This document shows positions 51,814 through 61,704 of a stretch of 64,000 nucleotides of DNA, piece by piece. Both the position numbers and the translations under genes were made by a program. The stretch is from positions 930,001 to 994,000 of the forward strand of contig NZ_JACYGY010000001.1 of the NCBI RefSeq assembly GCF_015221875.1, in the 5' to 3' direction. This stretch comes from Dyadobacter subterraneus. Its GTDB lineage: Bacteria; Bacteroidota; Bacteroidia; Cytophagales; Spirosomataceae. The first letter of the stretch is position 1. Every line of letters begins with the position of its first letter. The notes below the pieces were generated by a model. The model did no database searches and was not told the origin of the DNA. It saw only the letters and a list, made by a program, of their open reading frames with translations.

Positions 51814-51962
51814 TTAATTGTTAATGGTTAAGGGTTAATTGTTAATGGGGTTGGTGAGTTTATTCTTGATTCTTTGGTAAATATGAATTCAAAATAGTAT
51901 TGGTGAAGCCTGATTTCTCAAAATTCAATAATTAACCATTAACCACTAAAAATTAACAATTA
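51811..51962. repeat. AT-rich element with inverted TTAATTGTTAATGG ends, copy 2
   Basis: TTAATTGTTAATGGTTAAGG and GTTAATTGTTAATGGGG at the left (51813-51850) and the inverted ends ATTAACCATTAACC and TTAACAATTA at the right (51929-51962). The ends match the element at 34845-34997; the middle does not. It starts in the stop of the gene at its left and ends in the stop of the gene at its right. Confidence 0.8.
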
Positions 51963-53498
51963 AAATCTCTTGTTTTCCAGGATTATAAATGGAACATGCA
52001 CGTCCCAATCTGGTTTGAAGTTTTCCTGGTTTAGGAACCCTTTGGAATAATTCCCCAGTACAAGATCCTGGTCGCCGTCTCCGTCCATATCTTCTGCATC
52101 CATACAAATCCATCTTCCCAGCTTATTTATTGGCATAGCATGCGGGATAAAATTCAGTGAAGTTTTGGTTGTATTTTGTTCAAAATAGAGAAAGCTTCCG
52201 GAAGGATTATTTTGAAAATCTGCGAAAAAGGAAATTGTGGCCAGATCAATATCTCCATCCCGGTCAAAATCTTTGGCAATTACTTTTGTCGCGCCATGAA
52301 GAGGGTAGAAGTAGGTTTTTTTAAAATGAAGATTTCCTTCATTGAAATTTCCTGTATTGATATAAATGTAAACGCCGTGATATGGTTTTAAAATTCTTGA
52401 ATAATCGCTGTTGTCGCCAGCGGTATAAATAATATCCGGATTTCCGTCTTTGTTCATATCAGCTAACTGAAAACTGCTTGAACCGAAAACCGGCGGAAAA
52501 CGCAGTATATTTTCAGTTTTAAATCCTCCTTTCTGATCATTCAAAAATATCCAGATTCCTTCATCTGCATGGGCAAATAAAGCCATTATATCCGGCCAGC
52601 CATCCTTGTTAAAGTCTCCGGTAATGGCCTGCGTTGCGCCGGCTATTTCTCTTATTGGCGTCTTTTCAAATTTGTTTTCAGGCAATTGTTTTAAAAGATA
52701 AAGTCCGCCTTTATTATGGCCAAAACTGCAAACCACATAATCCGTTGATCCATCTTTATTAAAGTCTGCACTTAGAGTTTGTATTGGCCTGATTAAATTT
52801 GAAGTAATAGAAGTTGATTTTTGCGTATTATCAAGCTGGATTATTTCACCATTCGGAATATCAAGCGCTTTCATTTCTCCAATGAGTGTAAGGATATTCC
52901 TATTATCGGAAAACAAAACGTTGACCGCCGGCGAAGGTAATTTAGCAGCAAGTGTTTTATTTAAATTTGAATCCCATTTAAACAAATCCGGGTTTTCTGA
53001 GCTGTTTGTGTAAATGTTATGATCCTTATTGTTAATTGAAACCAATGTCGTAGTGGCAATAAAATTGGTATCGTTTTTTGGTGATTTTAAAGAAAAAATA
53101 GCCCAGTCATTTTTAGGAGCTGTCGGTGCTTTTGTTTGTGGGAGTTTTACCGGAGCTAATGAATCATAGTAAGCAATGATTTTCATCCAGTCGCCCTGAG
53201 AGATTGAAGATTTTTCGTTTTGAAAATAATGATTGTTTTGCCAAACTTCCAATCCCAGTTGTTTTGCCATGGCAGGTAAAACCTGATTTTTCCAGGTTTC
53301 TTTATCAAGTAAAGACGGCTCAACGGGTAAGTGACAAGTGCTGCAATATTTCTGAGCCAATTTTTGCCCTTCCGCCATTTCTCCTTTTAATTCAGTTTTT
53401 TCAGAATTTTTGTTTGAATTGCAACTGACAGACAGGAAAGTTCCAGTCCATAGTATTGTTAGCCAAATAAGAAAAGACGTATAATTTGCCGGCCGCAT
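51960..53498 (-). CDS. Lipoprotein with cytochrome c motif and FG-GAP repeats
   Basis: 512 residues. Lipoprotein signal with Cys26 (LSVSCNSN). One haem c motif CSTCH (Cys52-His56) lies in a short cytochrome-like N-terminal domain, with a Met about 75 residues further as possible sixth ligand. The rest is a beta-propeller of FG-GAP/VCBS repeats with calcium-loop-like DFNKDGSTDYVV, DFNKDGWPDIMA, DMNKDGNPDIIY, DFDRDGDIDLAT and DMDGDGDQDLVL. It follows the susD gene (72 bp) on the same strand, so it may be part of that uptake locus. A role in surface binding plus electron transfer is only inferred. Confidence 0.88.
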   Translation of the reverse strand: MRPANYTSFLIWLTILWTGTFLSVSCNSNKNSEKTELKGEMAEGQKLAQKYCSTCHLPVEPSLLDKETWKNQVLPAMAKQLGLEVWQNNHYFQNEKSSISQGDWMKIIAYYDSLAPVKLPQTKAPTAPKNDWAIFSLKSPKNDTNFIATTTLVSINNKDHNIYTNSSENPDLFKWDSNLNKTLAAKLPSPAVNVLFSDNRNILTLIGEMKALDIPNGEIIQLDNTQKSTSITSNLIRPIQTLSADFNKDGSTDYVVCSFGHNKGGLYLLKQLPENKFEKTPIREIAGATQAITGDFNKDGWPDIMALFAHADEGIWIFLNDQKGGFKTENILRFPPVFGSSSFQLADMNKDGNPDIIYTAGDNSDYSRILKPYHGVYIYINTGNFNEGNLHFKKTYFYPLHGATKVIAKDFDRDGDIDLATISFFADFQNNPSGSFLYFEQNTTKTSLNFIPHAMPINKLGRWICMDAEDMDGDGDQDLVLGNYSKGFLNQENFKPDWDVHVPFIILENKRF

Positions 53499-53522
53499 GA
53501 AAAGATTTTTTCAATTATAAAC

Positions 53523-53554
53523 AAAAAGAGGCAGTCGTGAAACCGCCTCCTTTT
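53523..53554 (-). terminator. Terminator after the susD gene
   Basis: A stem AAAAGGAGGC/GCCTCTTTTT (read on the minus strand) with a 12-nt loop, in the 70-bp gap between susD and the FG-GAP lipoprotein gene. It would limit read-through into the latter. Confidence 0.75.
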
Positions 53555-53569
53555 GTTGGTTATAGTTTG

Positions 53570-55348
53570 TTATTGATATCCTGGATTTTGTTTCAAAGAA
53601 GAAACGCCATTTCTAGTGCTTAAATCAATTTGTGTTTGAGGAATCGGGAAATATTCATTTCTGCTCTTTACGAATTTTCCTCCACTTACATCAGGGGTGA
53701 TTTTGCTTTCAAAAGCGACATAAGCATTCAAGGTTGTCTCAGCAATGCCCCAACGCGAAAGATCAAAGAAACGGTGACCTTCCATAGCAAGTTCGAGTTT
53801 GCGTTCAAAATAAATTGCTTTAAGCGCTCCGTCCTTACCTTTTGCAGCAAAAGCACCTGCCGGATAAACAGCAACTTTATAATTGGCAGCCGGTGTTTTG
53901 GTATATCCGCCCATTGGTTTAGTTGGATCTGCATAGGTATAAACCCAGCTTTCCGGTTTTGCGGCGCGGGCACGAACTCTGTTCACATACTCCTGCGCTT
54001 TTTCCAGACTTCCAGCCTGAGCTTCGGCTTCCGCAGCCATTAAAAGAACGTCCGCAAAACGAATAACCAATACATTAATTGCTGTTCCTGGCGCCCATGA
54101 ATGCTGGTCAGAATATTTGTCCTGCGTAGCCTGATAGTACATATTTTTCTTTGGAGAATATGGACCGGCGTAACTCTGATCACGAATCCAGGCTTGTCCC
54201 GGATGGTTACCCCAGTCAAGGAAAGGAATTCCGCGGCGGCCAACCGTCCAGTCGATACGCGGATCAAGAGCCACAGTTCCGTCAGGCGTGTAAGCTGCAT
54301 CCGATTTTATCCCCATATCATTTTTCACAGTTGTTGCATTGTAATTATCAACCAAAGGAAGTCCGTTTGCATCAGTCTGGAAAGAATTGGCAAGGTCAAG
54401 ACTTGGCTGATAAAATCCGCAGCAACGGAAAGGAGAGTTGTAAGGGAAATTCAGCATTCCACCGGTATTGGCGTTATCAATGGTGTTTGTTCCATCATTT
54501 GCAGCCATCTGGATCGCAAAAACTGATTCAGCCATGTTTTTCTTAGCCGCATCAAAATTATCCTGATACTGTGGCATCAAGTCATATTTGATACCATTGC
54601 TTGTGACACCAGAGCTAATTACCTGATCAAAAGTCGTTTTTGCTTCTGCAAATTTTTTCTCATACAAATAAGTTTTACCTAAATAGGCAGCAGCGGCCCA
54701 TTTGTTCACACGTCCTACATCAGATTGTGTTGCAGGCAAATTATCCATGGCGTATTTGAAATCCGCTTCAATATTTGGCCAGATATCTACATCATTTTTT
54801 ACGGCAGCAGGATTTTCAGTAGTTTCATCAACCCAGGGAACCATGTTGAACATTTTCTTCAATTCTGAATAATAATGTCCGCGTAAGAATCTTGCCTGCG
54901 CTGAATAACTTGTTTTTTCTGCGTCCGTCATACCGGATGTAACCAGAGGAACAAATTTCAAAACCGTATTGGCGCGGTTGATACCTTCGTATACCGCTTT
55001 CCATTTACTGTTGAAAAAACCGTTACTTGGTCCTGCACTGTAAATCATGATGGAATTGATACCCGGCTGATCAGCTCCGTCACTTCCTTTTTTTGCATCT
55101 CCACCGGCAATACTTCCGTAAATCCAGTTATCCGCGGCTGCATCCCAGGCGCTGGCTGCTCCAACTCCGTTTCCATCAAGGGCAGCATAAGCACCTATCA
55201 GTAAATTGTCAACACCCGCTTTTGTACTTAACTGGGCATCACTCAAAGCGCCTAATGCCGGTTTGTCCAAAAAAGAATCCTGGCAGGCATATGAAAGCAA
55301 TCCGAAAGCAACGACTAGGGCTATTTTGGAAAATCGTAATTTTTTCAT
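53570..55348 (-). CDS. SusD/RagB-family nutrient-binding lipoprotein
   Basis: 592 residues. Lipoprotein signal MKKLRFSKIALVVAFGLLSY, then ACQ, Cys22. SusD features include QDSFLDKPALGALSDAQL at the start, the TPR-like helices with ARFLRGHYYSELKKMF, RFADVLLMAAEAEAQAG and ERKLELAMEGHRFFDLSRWG and the C-terminal NEYFPIPQTQIDL. This is a full-length canonical SusD. It lies 25 bp after the susC gene, its partner. Confidence 0.95.
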   Translation of the reverse strand: MKKLRFSKIALVVAFGLLSYACQDSFLDKPALGALSDAQLSTKAGVDNLLIGAYAALDGNGVGAASAWDAAADNWIYGSIAGGDAKKGSDGADQPGINSIMIYSAGPSNGFFNSKWKAVYEGINRANTVLKFVPLVTSGMTDAEKTSYSAQARFLRGHYYSELKKMFNMVPWVDETTENPAAVKNDVDIWPNIEADFKYAMDNLPATQSDVGRVNKWAAAAYLGKTYLYEKKFAEAKTTFDQVISSGVTSNGIKYDLMPQYQDNFDAAKKNMAESVFAIQMAANDGTNTIDNANTGGMLNFPYNSPFRCCGFYQPSLDLANSFQTDANGLPLVDNYNATTVKNDMGIKSDAAYTPDGTVALDPRIDWTVGRRGIPFLDWGNHPGQAWIRDQSYAGPYSPKKNMYYQATQDKYSDQHSWAPGTAINVLVIRFADVLLMAAEAEAQAGSLEKAQEYVNRVRARAAKPESWVYTYADPTKPMGGYTKTPAANYKVAVYPAGAFAAKGKDGALKAIYFERKLELAMEGHRFFDLSRWGIAETTLNAYVAFESKITPDVSGGKFVKSRNEYFPIPQTQIDLSTRNGVSSLKQNPGYQ

Positions 55349-55373
55349 CTTTTTTCTGTTAAAGGATACAGTA

Positions 55374-58300
55374 TTAGAATGTCAGATTTAAACCAATCAG
55401 GAATTGACGGGTGTTAGGGTAAACGCCTTCGTCAAGACCAAAAGCTGTGGAACCAGCCACCTGGCTTTGACCAACTTCCGGATCCGGACCTGAGTATTTA
55501 GTGATCGTAAACAGGTTAGCCGTTTGTACATAGACGCGCAGTTTTTCAATTCTCAAACTTTGCGTCAGACTTTTTGGTAAAGTGTAACCCAGCTGAGCAT
55601 TTTTCGCGCGCAGGTAAGATCCTTTTTCTACGTAGTATGAGTTAGGAACGTTGGTGGTACTGAAAGAACCTGTGTTTTCCTGAATCGGCGCAGTTGCGTT
55701 TGTATGATCCGGTCTCCATGAATCGTATAAAGCTGTACTGCTTTTAGCGCCCTGGAAGTTGGTATAGAAATCATTCCACCATTTAAGGTTATTCCAGATC
55801 TGATTTCCCTGTACACCATAGAAGAAAATTCCGAAGTCAAAACCTTTGTAATTAGCTCCGATATTCAAACCGTAACTGAATTTCGGACTTGGATTACCAA
55901 GGAAAGTACGGTCGTCAGAAGTAATGATTCCGTCACCGTTGGTATCTGCGTAGCGGAAACGACCCACTTTAACTTCATTCTGATAAACTGCATCCGGATT
56001 TCCTGACTTCTCTTTTGCACTTGCATCAGCTTTGTTGATTTCATCCTGAGAATTCCAGAATCCATCAATTTTATATCCGAAAAACTGTCCGATTGAATGA
56101 TCAACTGCGTTACGAACAATATTACTTCCATTAAATCTGCGACCTTCCTGATCAAAATAAGTAGCACCGTCAGTGATTTTCTTGATTTTGTTATTGTAAG
56201 TCGTCAGCGTTGCAGTAGCATTGATTTTGAAATCTTTTACTATTGTTTTTTCAGCGTAAATGGATAGATCTATACCTTTATTAGACATTTTTCCAATGTT
56301 AACCGCTGGTGCAGTTCCTTGTCCAACCGTACCGGCAAGCTCAGGAGAGAACAAAAGGTCATTGATATTTTTTTGGTAATAATCCACAGTAAGATCAATT
56401 GCACCATTAAACAATGTCGCGTCGATACCAATGTTTGAGTTGATATTACTTTCCCATTTGGCGTTCGGGTTACCAACACGTGTTCTCTGGAATCCTTGAA
56501 TTGTGCTGTTACCTGTTCCTTTAATATCATAGAATGAATTGCTCCTGTTCAAACCATAGGTTGTGAAAGCATTGGCTGGATCCACATTAAACTGGTTTCC
56601 CATAATACCATAACCTCCGCGTACTTTCAGGTCGGTGATCCAGGTAAGACTTTTCATGAAATTTTCTTCCTTGATTCTCCATCCCGCACTAACCGCTGGA
56701 AACCAGCCGTATTGATTGGTAAAACGAGAAGAACCATCACGACGCAAAGTACCGCTTAACAAATATCTGTCTTTGAAATTATAGTCAAGTCTTCCGATGT
56801 AGGAGAACAATGCATCAGAATATTTGGCACTGTAGTTGGTCGGTGTTCCTGATCCTGTTGACAAAATCGTATAATTCGGGTCAAAAGAAAAGTAGCTTTG
56901 AGATGTACCGCCAACTTCACGTCCTGTGCTTGTGTAAGCTTCCGTTCCCACCAAAATTTTGATGGTATGCGTGTCGTTGAAAGTGTGCTCAAAATTAACC
57001 GTGTTGGTCCAGGTCCAGTTAAATCCGGTATTAGTATATTCTGTGTAGGAATTGGTGGTTGTATTTTCAGAGTTTTCCCATTCCGGATAGCTGAAAGAAT
57101 TTCCTCTTTGCGAATAATAGTTACCCCCAAAGCTTGAACGCGCAGTAAAGTTTTTCAGGAAATCTATTTCTGCAAACATATTACCAAACACGTTGTTCCC
57201 AAGTCCCTTGTTGTTACGCGCACGGTCACGAATCGCTACCGGGTTTTTTGCATTACCCAAACCACTACCGAAGGAACCAGCATAATTGCCCTGAACATCA
57301 TAAACCGGAATAATTGGCTGCATACGGTAAGCCATACCAATTCCGCCGCCTTCCTGCAAAATGTCAGTTCTTGGGTTGTCGACAAGCGACAAAGCAATGT
57401 TCTCACCAACACGGATATGCTTGCTGACATTATACTGGCTGTTCGCACGTATTGTGTAGCGTTTCAGGTAAGTGTTCATCAAATTACCCTGCTGATTGAA
57501 ATGGTTGAAAGAGAATAAATAACTTCCACCAGCTCCGCCGCCGCTAACGGATAAGTTATGGCTTTGAATAGGCGCGTTGTGAAATACCTCGTGAAACCAG
57601 TCTGTTCCTTGTTTATTGGCTTTTACGATACGGTAGAAAGAATCCATATCGGCTTTGTCCGTATAATTCGGGTTAACATAGTATTTTGAAAGATCAACAC
57701 TTCCTTCTTTCGCGCCTGTTGGAACGATATAATCCGGCAGAACTGGCGTAGCACCGCTTCCGTATTGAGGATCATTGATGGTAGCACCGGAATTTTTAAG
57801 CGCAAGAAATTTCAAATCCGCCATTCCTTGTGAAGAAAGTATGTCATATACATTTCCTTTTTTCACAGTTTGTGTACCATAATACATATCGTAACTGATC
57901 TTCACTTTTCCAGTTCCGCGTTTGGTAGTAATGATCACAACACCGTTGGATGCGCGGGAACCATAAATAGAAGCAGAACCGGCATCCTTCAAAACCTGCA
58001 TTGTCGCTACGTCATTCGGGTTCAGGTTGTTGATATCCTGTGTTGGTACACCGTCTACAACAAATAAAGGCGTGTTGTTTCCAAATGAGTTGATACCACG
58101 AATACGGATTTGAGGTGCCTGGCCAGGTTGTCCCGAAGTAAGAACGGTAACACCGGAAGCACGTCCCTGAAGCTGGTTTGAAAGGTTGGAGTTTGGCTGC
58201 TCGGTAAGTTCACCTACTTTAACAACAGAAACTGCACCAGTCAAATCCTTTTTTCTTGCTGTTCCATAACCCACAACGACAACTTCACTAAGCAGTTTTT

Positions 58301-58943
58301 CATCCTGAACCAAAGTTACATTTACAGTGCTTTGGCTTGAAGGAACATCAACGTCTTTGGATGTGAAACCGACAAAGCTGAAGGTCAGGGTCACATTTCC
58401 ATCCGGAGCAGCAATCTTGTACGAGCCGTCTGCATCTGTATTTGCACCGCGGGCGGAACCCTTAACAATAACAGAGACACCCGGTAAGCCAGAACCGCTG
58501 CCATCAGATACAACACCTGAAATAGAACGTTCCACAGTCAGATTTTTAGTTTGCTGAGGCGTTAGCATTTCTGTTTTCAGCTTGATACGTTTCAGGATGA
58601 TTTGTTTTCCCGAAACTTCGAATTCAAGATTAAGAGGATGTAAAATTGTTTTTAATGCGTCACCAAGTTGTTGCTGTTGTAGATTTACCGATATTTTTCT
58701 TTCTGATTTAATTAAACTTGAACTGTACAGGAACTTTACATTTGCTTGTTCTTCTATTGTTGTCAGCACTTTACGTACGTCCTGATTCTGCATTTGAATC
58801 GTCACGCGGTTGTTCAGAATTTCCTGCGCCTCGCTCACACGTGCCATGGAAATAGTCGACAGTAGTGCTGCAATGATGAGTTGCGTACAACTGAATCTCA
58901 TAATGATCTGCCAATGAGCATAGTTAGGATACAATTTTTTCAT
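55374..58943 (-). CDS. SusC/RagA TonB-linked transporter with STN domain
   Basis: About 1189 residues from the ATG at 58943, which gives MKKLYPNYAHWQIIMRFSCT and a signal peptide; upstream in-frame residues to 59054 do not look coding. Order: signal peptide, STN domain (about 45-110, IQMQNQDVRKVLTTIEEQ), CarboxypepD_reg (about 145-230, GVSVIVKGSARGANTDADG), plug with VVVVGYGTARKKDLTGAVSV and VDGVPTQDINNLNP, then the barrel. The STN domain marks signalling to an anti-sigma factor, and the fecR/sigma pair lies just upstream, so substrate should induce the locus. Substrate not known. Confidence 0.95.
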   Translation of the reverse strand: MKKLYPNYAHWQIIMRFSCTQLIIAALLSTISMARVSEAQEILNNRVTIQMQNQDVRKVLTTIEEQANVKFLYSSSLIKSERKISVNLQQQQLGDALKTILHPLNLEFEVSGKQIILKRIKLKTEMLTPQQTKNLTVERSISGVVSDGSGSGLPGVSVIVKGSARGANTDADGSYKIAAPDGNVTLTFSFVGFTSKDVDVPSSQSTVNVTLVQDEKLLSEVVVVGYGTARKKDLTGAVSVVKVGELTEQPNSNLSNQLQGRASGVTVLTSGQPGQAPQIRIRGINSFGNNTPLFVVDGVPTQDINNLNPNDVATMQVLKDAGSASIYGSRASNGVVIITTKRGTGKVKISYDMYYGTQTVKKGNVYDILSSQGMADLKFLALKNSGATINDPQYGSGATPVLPDYIVPTGAKEGSVDLSKYYVNPNYTDKADMDSFYRIVKANKQGTDWFHEVFHNAPIQSHNLSVSGGGAGGSYLFSFNHFNQQGNLMNTYLKRYTIRANSQYNVSKHIRVGENIALSLVDNPRTDILQEGGGIGMAYRMQPIIPVYDVQGNYAGSFGSGLGNAKNPVAIRDRARNNKGLGNNVFGNMFAEIDFLKNFTARSSFGGNYYSQRGNSFSYPEWENSENTTTNSYTEYTNTGFNWTWTNTVNFEHTFNDTHTIKILVGTEAYTSTGREVGGTSQSYFSFDPNYTILSTGSGTPTNYSAKYSDALFSYIGRLDYNFKDRYLLSGTLRRDGSSRFTNQYGWFPAVSAGWRIKEENFMKSLTWITDLKVRGGYGIMGNQFNVDPANAFTTYGLNRSNSFYDIKGTGNSTIQGFQRTRVGNPNAKWESNINSNIGIDATLFNGAIDLTVDYYQKNINDLLFSPELAGTVGQGTAPAVNIGKMSNKGIDLSIYAEKTIVKDFKINATATLTTYNNKIKKITDGATYFDQEGRRFNGSNIVRNAVDHSIGQFFGYKIDGFWNSQDEINKADASAKEKSGNPDAVYQNEVKVGRFRYADTNGDGIITSDDRTFLGNPSPKFSYGLNIGANYKGFDFGIFFYGVQGNQIWNNLKWWNDFYTNFQGAKSSTALYDSWRPDHTNATAPIQENTGSFSTTNVPNSYYVEKGSYLRAKNAQLGYTLPKSLTQSLRIEKLRVYVQTANLFTITKYSGPDPEVGQSQVAGSTAFGLDEGVYPNTRQFLIGLNLTF

Positions 58944-59163
58944 AACTTTACTTAAGTTTTGTTGAACTTGAAAAATGGACAAAACAAATCCTCCATCCGC
59001 TGAGAACGGATGTATTCGTACTGAGGAGAAATGATTGGGTTGGTGATGGTGCAAACATCATCAACCTCTTTTTTTGATTTTGTTAGTTAGGTCATAGTGA
59101 ACGAGTTGGAAAGATTAGGTGATAATTGATAAATTAGTCAGGTTGTAAAATCTTTTATATTTT

Positions 59164-60255
59164 TCAGTGGCATCCTCTGCCGGTAATGACTACTTGTGCA
59201 TCTATTACTTCAAATTTTGCTTCAATGCCTTTGCAGATCATATCAATTTTTTCGTAAAGATTTTCATTACTGAAGGAAGCAGTCAGGAGGCAATTGCCTA
59301 GTATTTTTTCATCATAAACGATATCAATTCCATAGGTCTGTTCCAGATTGGCAAAAATTTGAGAGACTTTTTCATCCTGGAATTTCAGCATGGGAGCAGG
59401 TAATACAGCTGAGGCAATGATTTCCGGGGTATCCACCAGCAATTTTTTAATTCGAAGCTGCTGCCTTAAAAACATGACCTTTTGATTTGGTGTGAGAATT
59501 ACACCAGCAAGTTTGTTGCTGGACTGATTCTTCTCAGCATCATCATCCATTCTTGTAAATACGGATACTTTTCCGGTTTTTACAGCAACTTCCACTTCTT
59601 TATCATTATCAAAGGCTTTAATAAGGAAGCTTGTACCTAAGACTTTGGTTATCAATTCATTTGCGTAAACAAAAAATGGTTTATCCGGATTTTTTGTTAC
59701 GTTGAAAAATGCTTCACCCGACAGATATACTTCACGCTTCGAATTTCTTTCAAAATCCGCAGCATAACTTACACTGCTTTTGGGATGTAACACAATCGTA
59801 CTGCGGTCGGGCAGAACAATGAGCTGCAGTGTATCGGAGCTATTTATTTTTTCTTTTAACTCTGTTTTTGAACAGGCTGTAAGTTTTTTATAGATTGTTG
59901 TATTGTTTTGTTTTTCTGTTTTTAAAAACCAGCTAATGGAAAAGATAAGCACAGCTGCCGCAGTGGCAAAAGTAGTCAGCCAGCGGGATAATATTTTGCC
60001 CGGTTTTTTATCCATATGCTGTTGAATATTGGCCAGCATATTTTCAACTTTTACCTCATCAGGAAATTCAGTTTCTATTTCATCTTTGATTTGAAGCAGG
60101 ATAGATTGAGCATTGGCTATCATTTCAGATTTTTCGGGATACTGAATCAGAAATTCTTTCCAGAAATGATTTGTTTCAGAGGTAGGGGTATATACCCACG
60201 CTTTGAAATATTCGTCTTCCAGAAAATCAGTTACTTCAAAATGGTAGTAACTCAT
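59164..60255 (-). CDS. FecR-family anti-sigma regulator
   Basis: 363 residues. A cytoplasmic N-terminus (1-85) for sigma binding, one membrane segment at about 87-107 (LTTFATAAAVLIFSISWFL), a FecR domain (LPDRSTIVLHPKSSVSYAAD...VYLSGEAFFNV) and a C-terminal DUF4974/STN-like domain (KVSQIFANLEQTYGIDIVYD). It passes the signal from the STN domain of the SusC protein to the sigma factor. Confidence 0.94.
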   Translation of the reverse strand: MSYYHFEVTDFLEDEYFKAWVYTPTSETNHFWKEFLIQYPEKSEMIANAQSILLQIKDEIETEFPDEVKVENMLANIQQHMDKKPGKILSRWLTTFATAAAVLIFSISWFLKTEKQNNTTIYKKLTACSKTELKEKINSSDTLQLIVLPDRSTIVLHPKSSVSYAADFERNSKREVYLSGEAFFNVTKNPDKPFFVYANELITKVLGTSFLIKAFDNDKEVEVAVKTGKVSVFTRMDDDAEKNQSSNKLAGVILTPNQKVMFLRQQLRIKKLLVDTPEIIASAVLPAPMLKFQDEKVSQIFANLEQTYGIDIVYDEKILGNCLLTASFSNENLYEKIDMICKGIEAKFEVIDAQVVITGRGCH

Positions 60256-60349
60256 ATTGATAGCATTATTCGATGAAATAATTAAACTTGTTCTTTATTT
60301 AGAAAGAGCAGTGAAGTAGAAAGTTTAACTCACTTTAAAAGAAATATTT

Positions 60350-60940
60350 TTAAAAAAATAAAAATATGCCTGCAAAAATTATAGAAGTGGTAAGATGACG
60401 CAGCTTTAAAACTGCTCTCTGGATGAGATTACGAACAGATTGCTCGTTTATGGAAAGTATTTCAGAAATTTCAGAATAGCTGAAATCCTGGTAATAGCGA
60501 AGCATTAAAACTTCATATTGACGTACGGGAAGACTTTTCAACCAGCTGTTTAATTCGTCCTTTTGTCTCTGAAAATCTTCTTCTTCTATGATCTCATATT
60601 CCTTGGGGAAATCTACCGGATGTATTCCTTCATCAATATTTTCCCAGCGCTGACTATGATGATTTCCATTAACGGATTTGTGTATCCGGCGGCGCAAGGC
60701 ACGGAAGAGATAAAATTTGGGAGAATCAACATCTGCCAAACGACTTTTACTTTGCCAAATATCAATAAAAAGTTCCTGAACCATATCCTGAACAGCCTCT
60801 TCATCGGATATAAGCTTCTTGCCATATCCGTAGAGGACATGAACATATCTATGGTATAATGTGGTAAAAGCTACTTCATCACCTTGTTTGAAGGCTTGCC
60901 ACAATACTTTATCTTCACTATGTGTAAAAGTTGATGTCAA
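60350..60940 (-). CDS. ECF RNA polymerase sigma factor (FecI-like)
   Basis: 196 residues. Region 2 has FTTLYHRYVHVLYGYGKKLI and DMVQELFIDIWQ; region 4 has LPVRQYEVLMLRYYQDFSYS and EISEILSINEQSVRNLIQRA. No in-frame ATG lies before 60940, where a TTG fits. It should transcribe the susCD locus under FecR control. A hydrophobic tail (LTTSIIFAGIFLFF) is seen in some Bacteroidota sigma factors of this type. Confidence 0.94.
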   Translation of the reverse strand: MTSTFTHSEDKVLWQAFKQGDEVAFTTLYHRYVHVLYGYGKKLISDEEAVQDMVQELFIDIWQSKSRLADVDSPKFYLFRALRRRIHKSVNGNHHSQRWENIDEGIHPVDFPKEYEIIEEEDFQRQKDELNSWLKSLPVRQYEVLMLRYYQDFSYSEISEILSINEQSVRNLIQRAVLKLRHLTTSIIFAGIFLFF

Positions 60941-60960
60941 GTATGAAGTTTTTAGTTACT

Positions 60961-60992
60961 CAAAAGTATTAAAAAATATAAGAATATAACAA
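60961..60992 (-). promoter_or_regulatory. Promoter of the ECF sigma gene
   Basis: On the minus strand TTG (60992-60990), a 21-bp spacer, and TACTTTTG (60968-60961), an exact TAnnTTTG, 20 bp before the TTG start. Confidence 0.6.
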
Positions 60993-61547
60993 TTTAAATC
61001 TTACTACTTTGCAGATATTACCATTTTTATATCATATATTGATAAATTTGGATTAGTCAGCATCTATTTCAATCCCATTTTCTTCATTATTCAGACTATT
61101 TCAATTAAATGATTAGAGATAATATCAACCTTGACGATGATTCTTCATATTCCAAATAATTATCTGTTAAAGGCTTATATAACGGGCTTTAATATCCAGT
61201 ATCATTAGGGTTTAATTAAGGATCCGGATTCTAACTTCATTAAATTTAGTTCAGTGGCACAGGCTTGTCCAGGATATTTCTTGTTGTGATGATCTCAGGA
61301 AATAGGCCATTCTCCAGATATACTTGCACTAAACGAAATCCGGTTGTGAAGTGCAGTTTTTACCAAATTTTCGGCTGAAGTCTATAAGAGTACTATTTAT
61401 TGGAATAGTACAATGGATGTTTTAAATACAGGAAAAATACTATTGTCAAATTTTAAACTACTTGTTGCACTTTTTATATAAACATAGGATTATTCGAATA
61501 TTAAGATATAACCAAAATTGGAATTTTTCAATATGAAAACATTGCTA
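60993..61547. other. AT-rich gap between sigma gene and small secreted protein gene
   Basis: About 555 bp without any ORF or RNA gene that I can support. It separates two divergent promoters. Confidence 0.5.
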
Positions 61548-61579
61548 TTGACTTATATTAAGATTGTTACCTACCTTTG
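61548..61579 (+). promoter_or_regulatory. Consensus promoter of the small secreted protein gene
   Basis: TTG at 61548-61550, a 21-bp spacer and TACCTTTG at 61572-61579, an exact TAnnTTTG. The ATG is about 125 bp downstream, so a long 5' leader of about 115 nt is expected. Confidence 0.65.
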
Positions 61580-61704
61580 ACATATCAAAAGCAAACGAAA
61601 AGGCGCTTTTATATAATCCGAGTAGAAATTGAATATTAATTTAACTATATCTGTAAAGTACAATTCTTTGCAGAGAGATTAAACAACATAAAATTAAAGA
61701 CATC

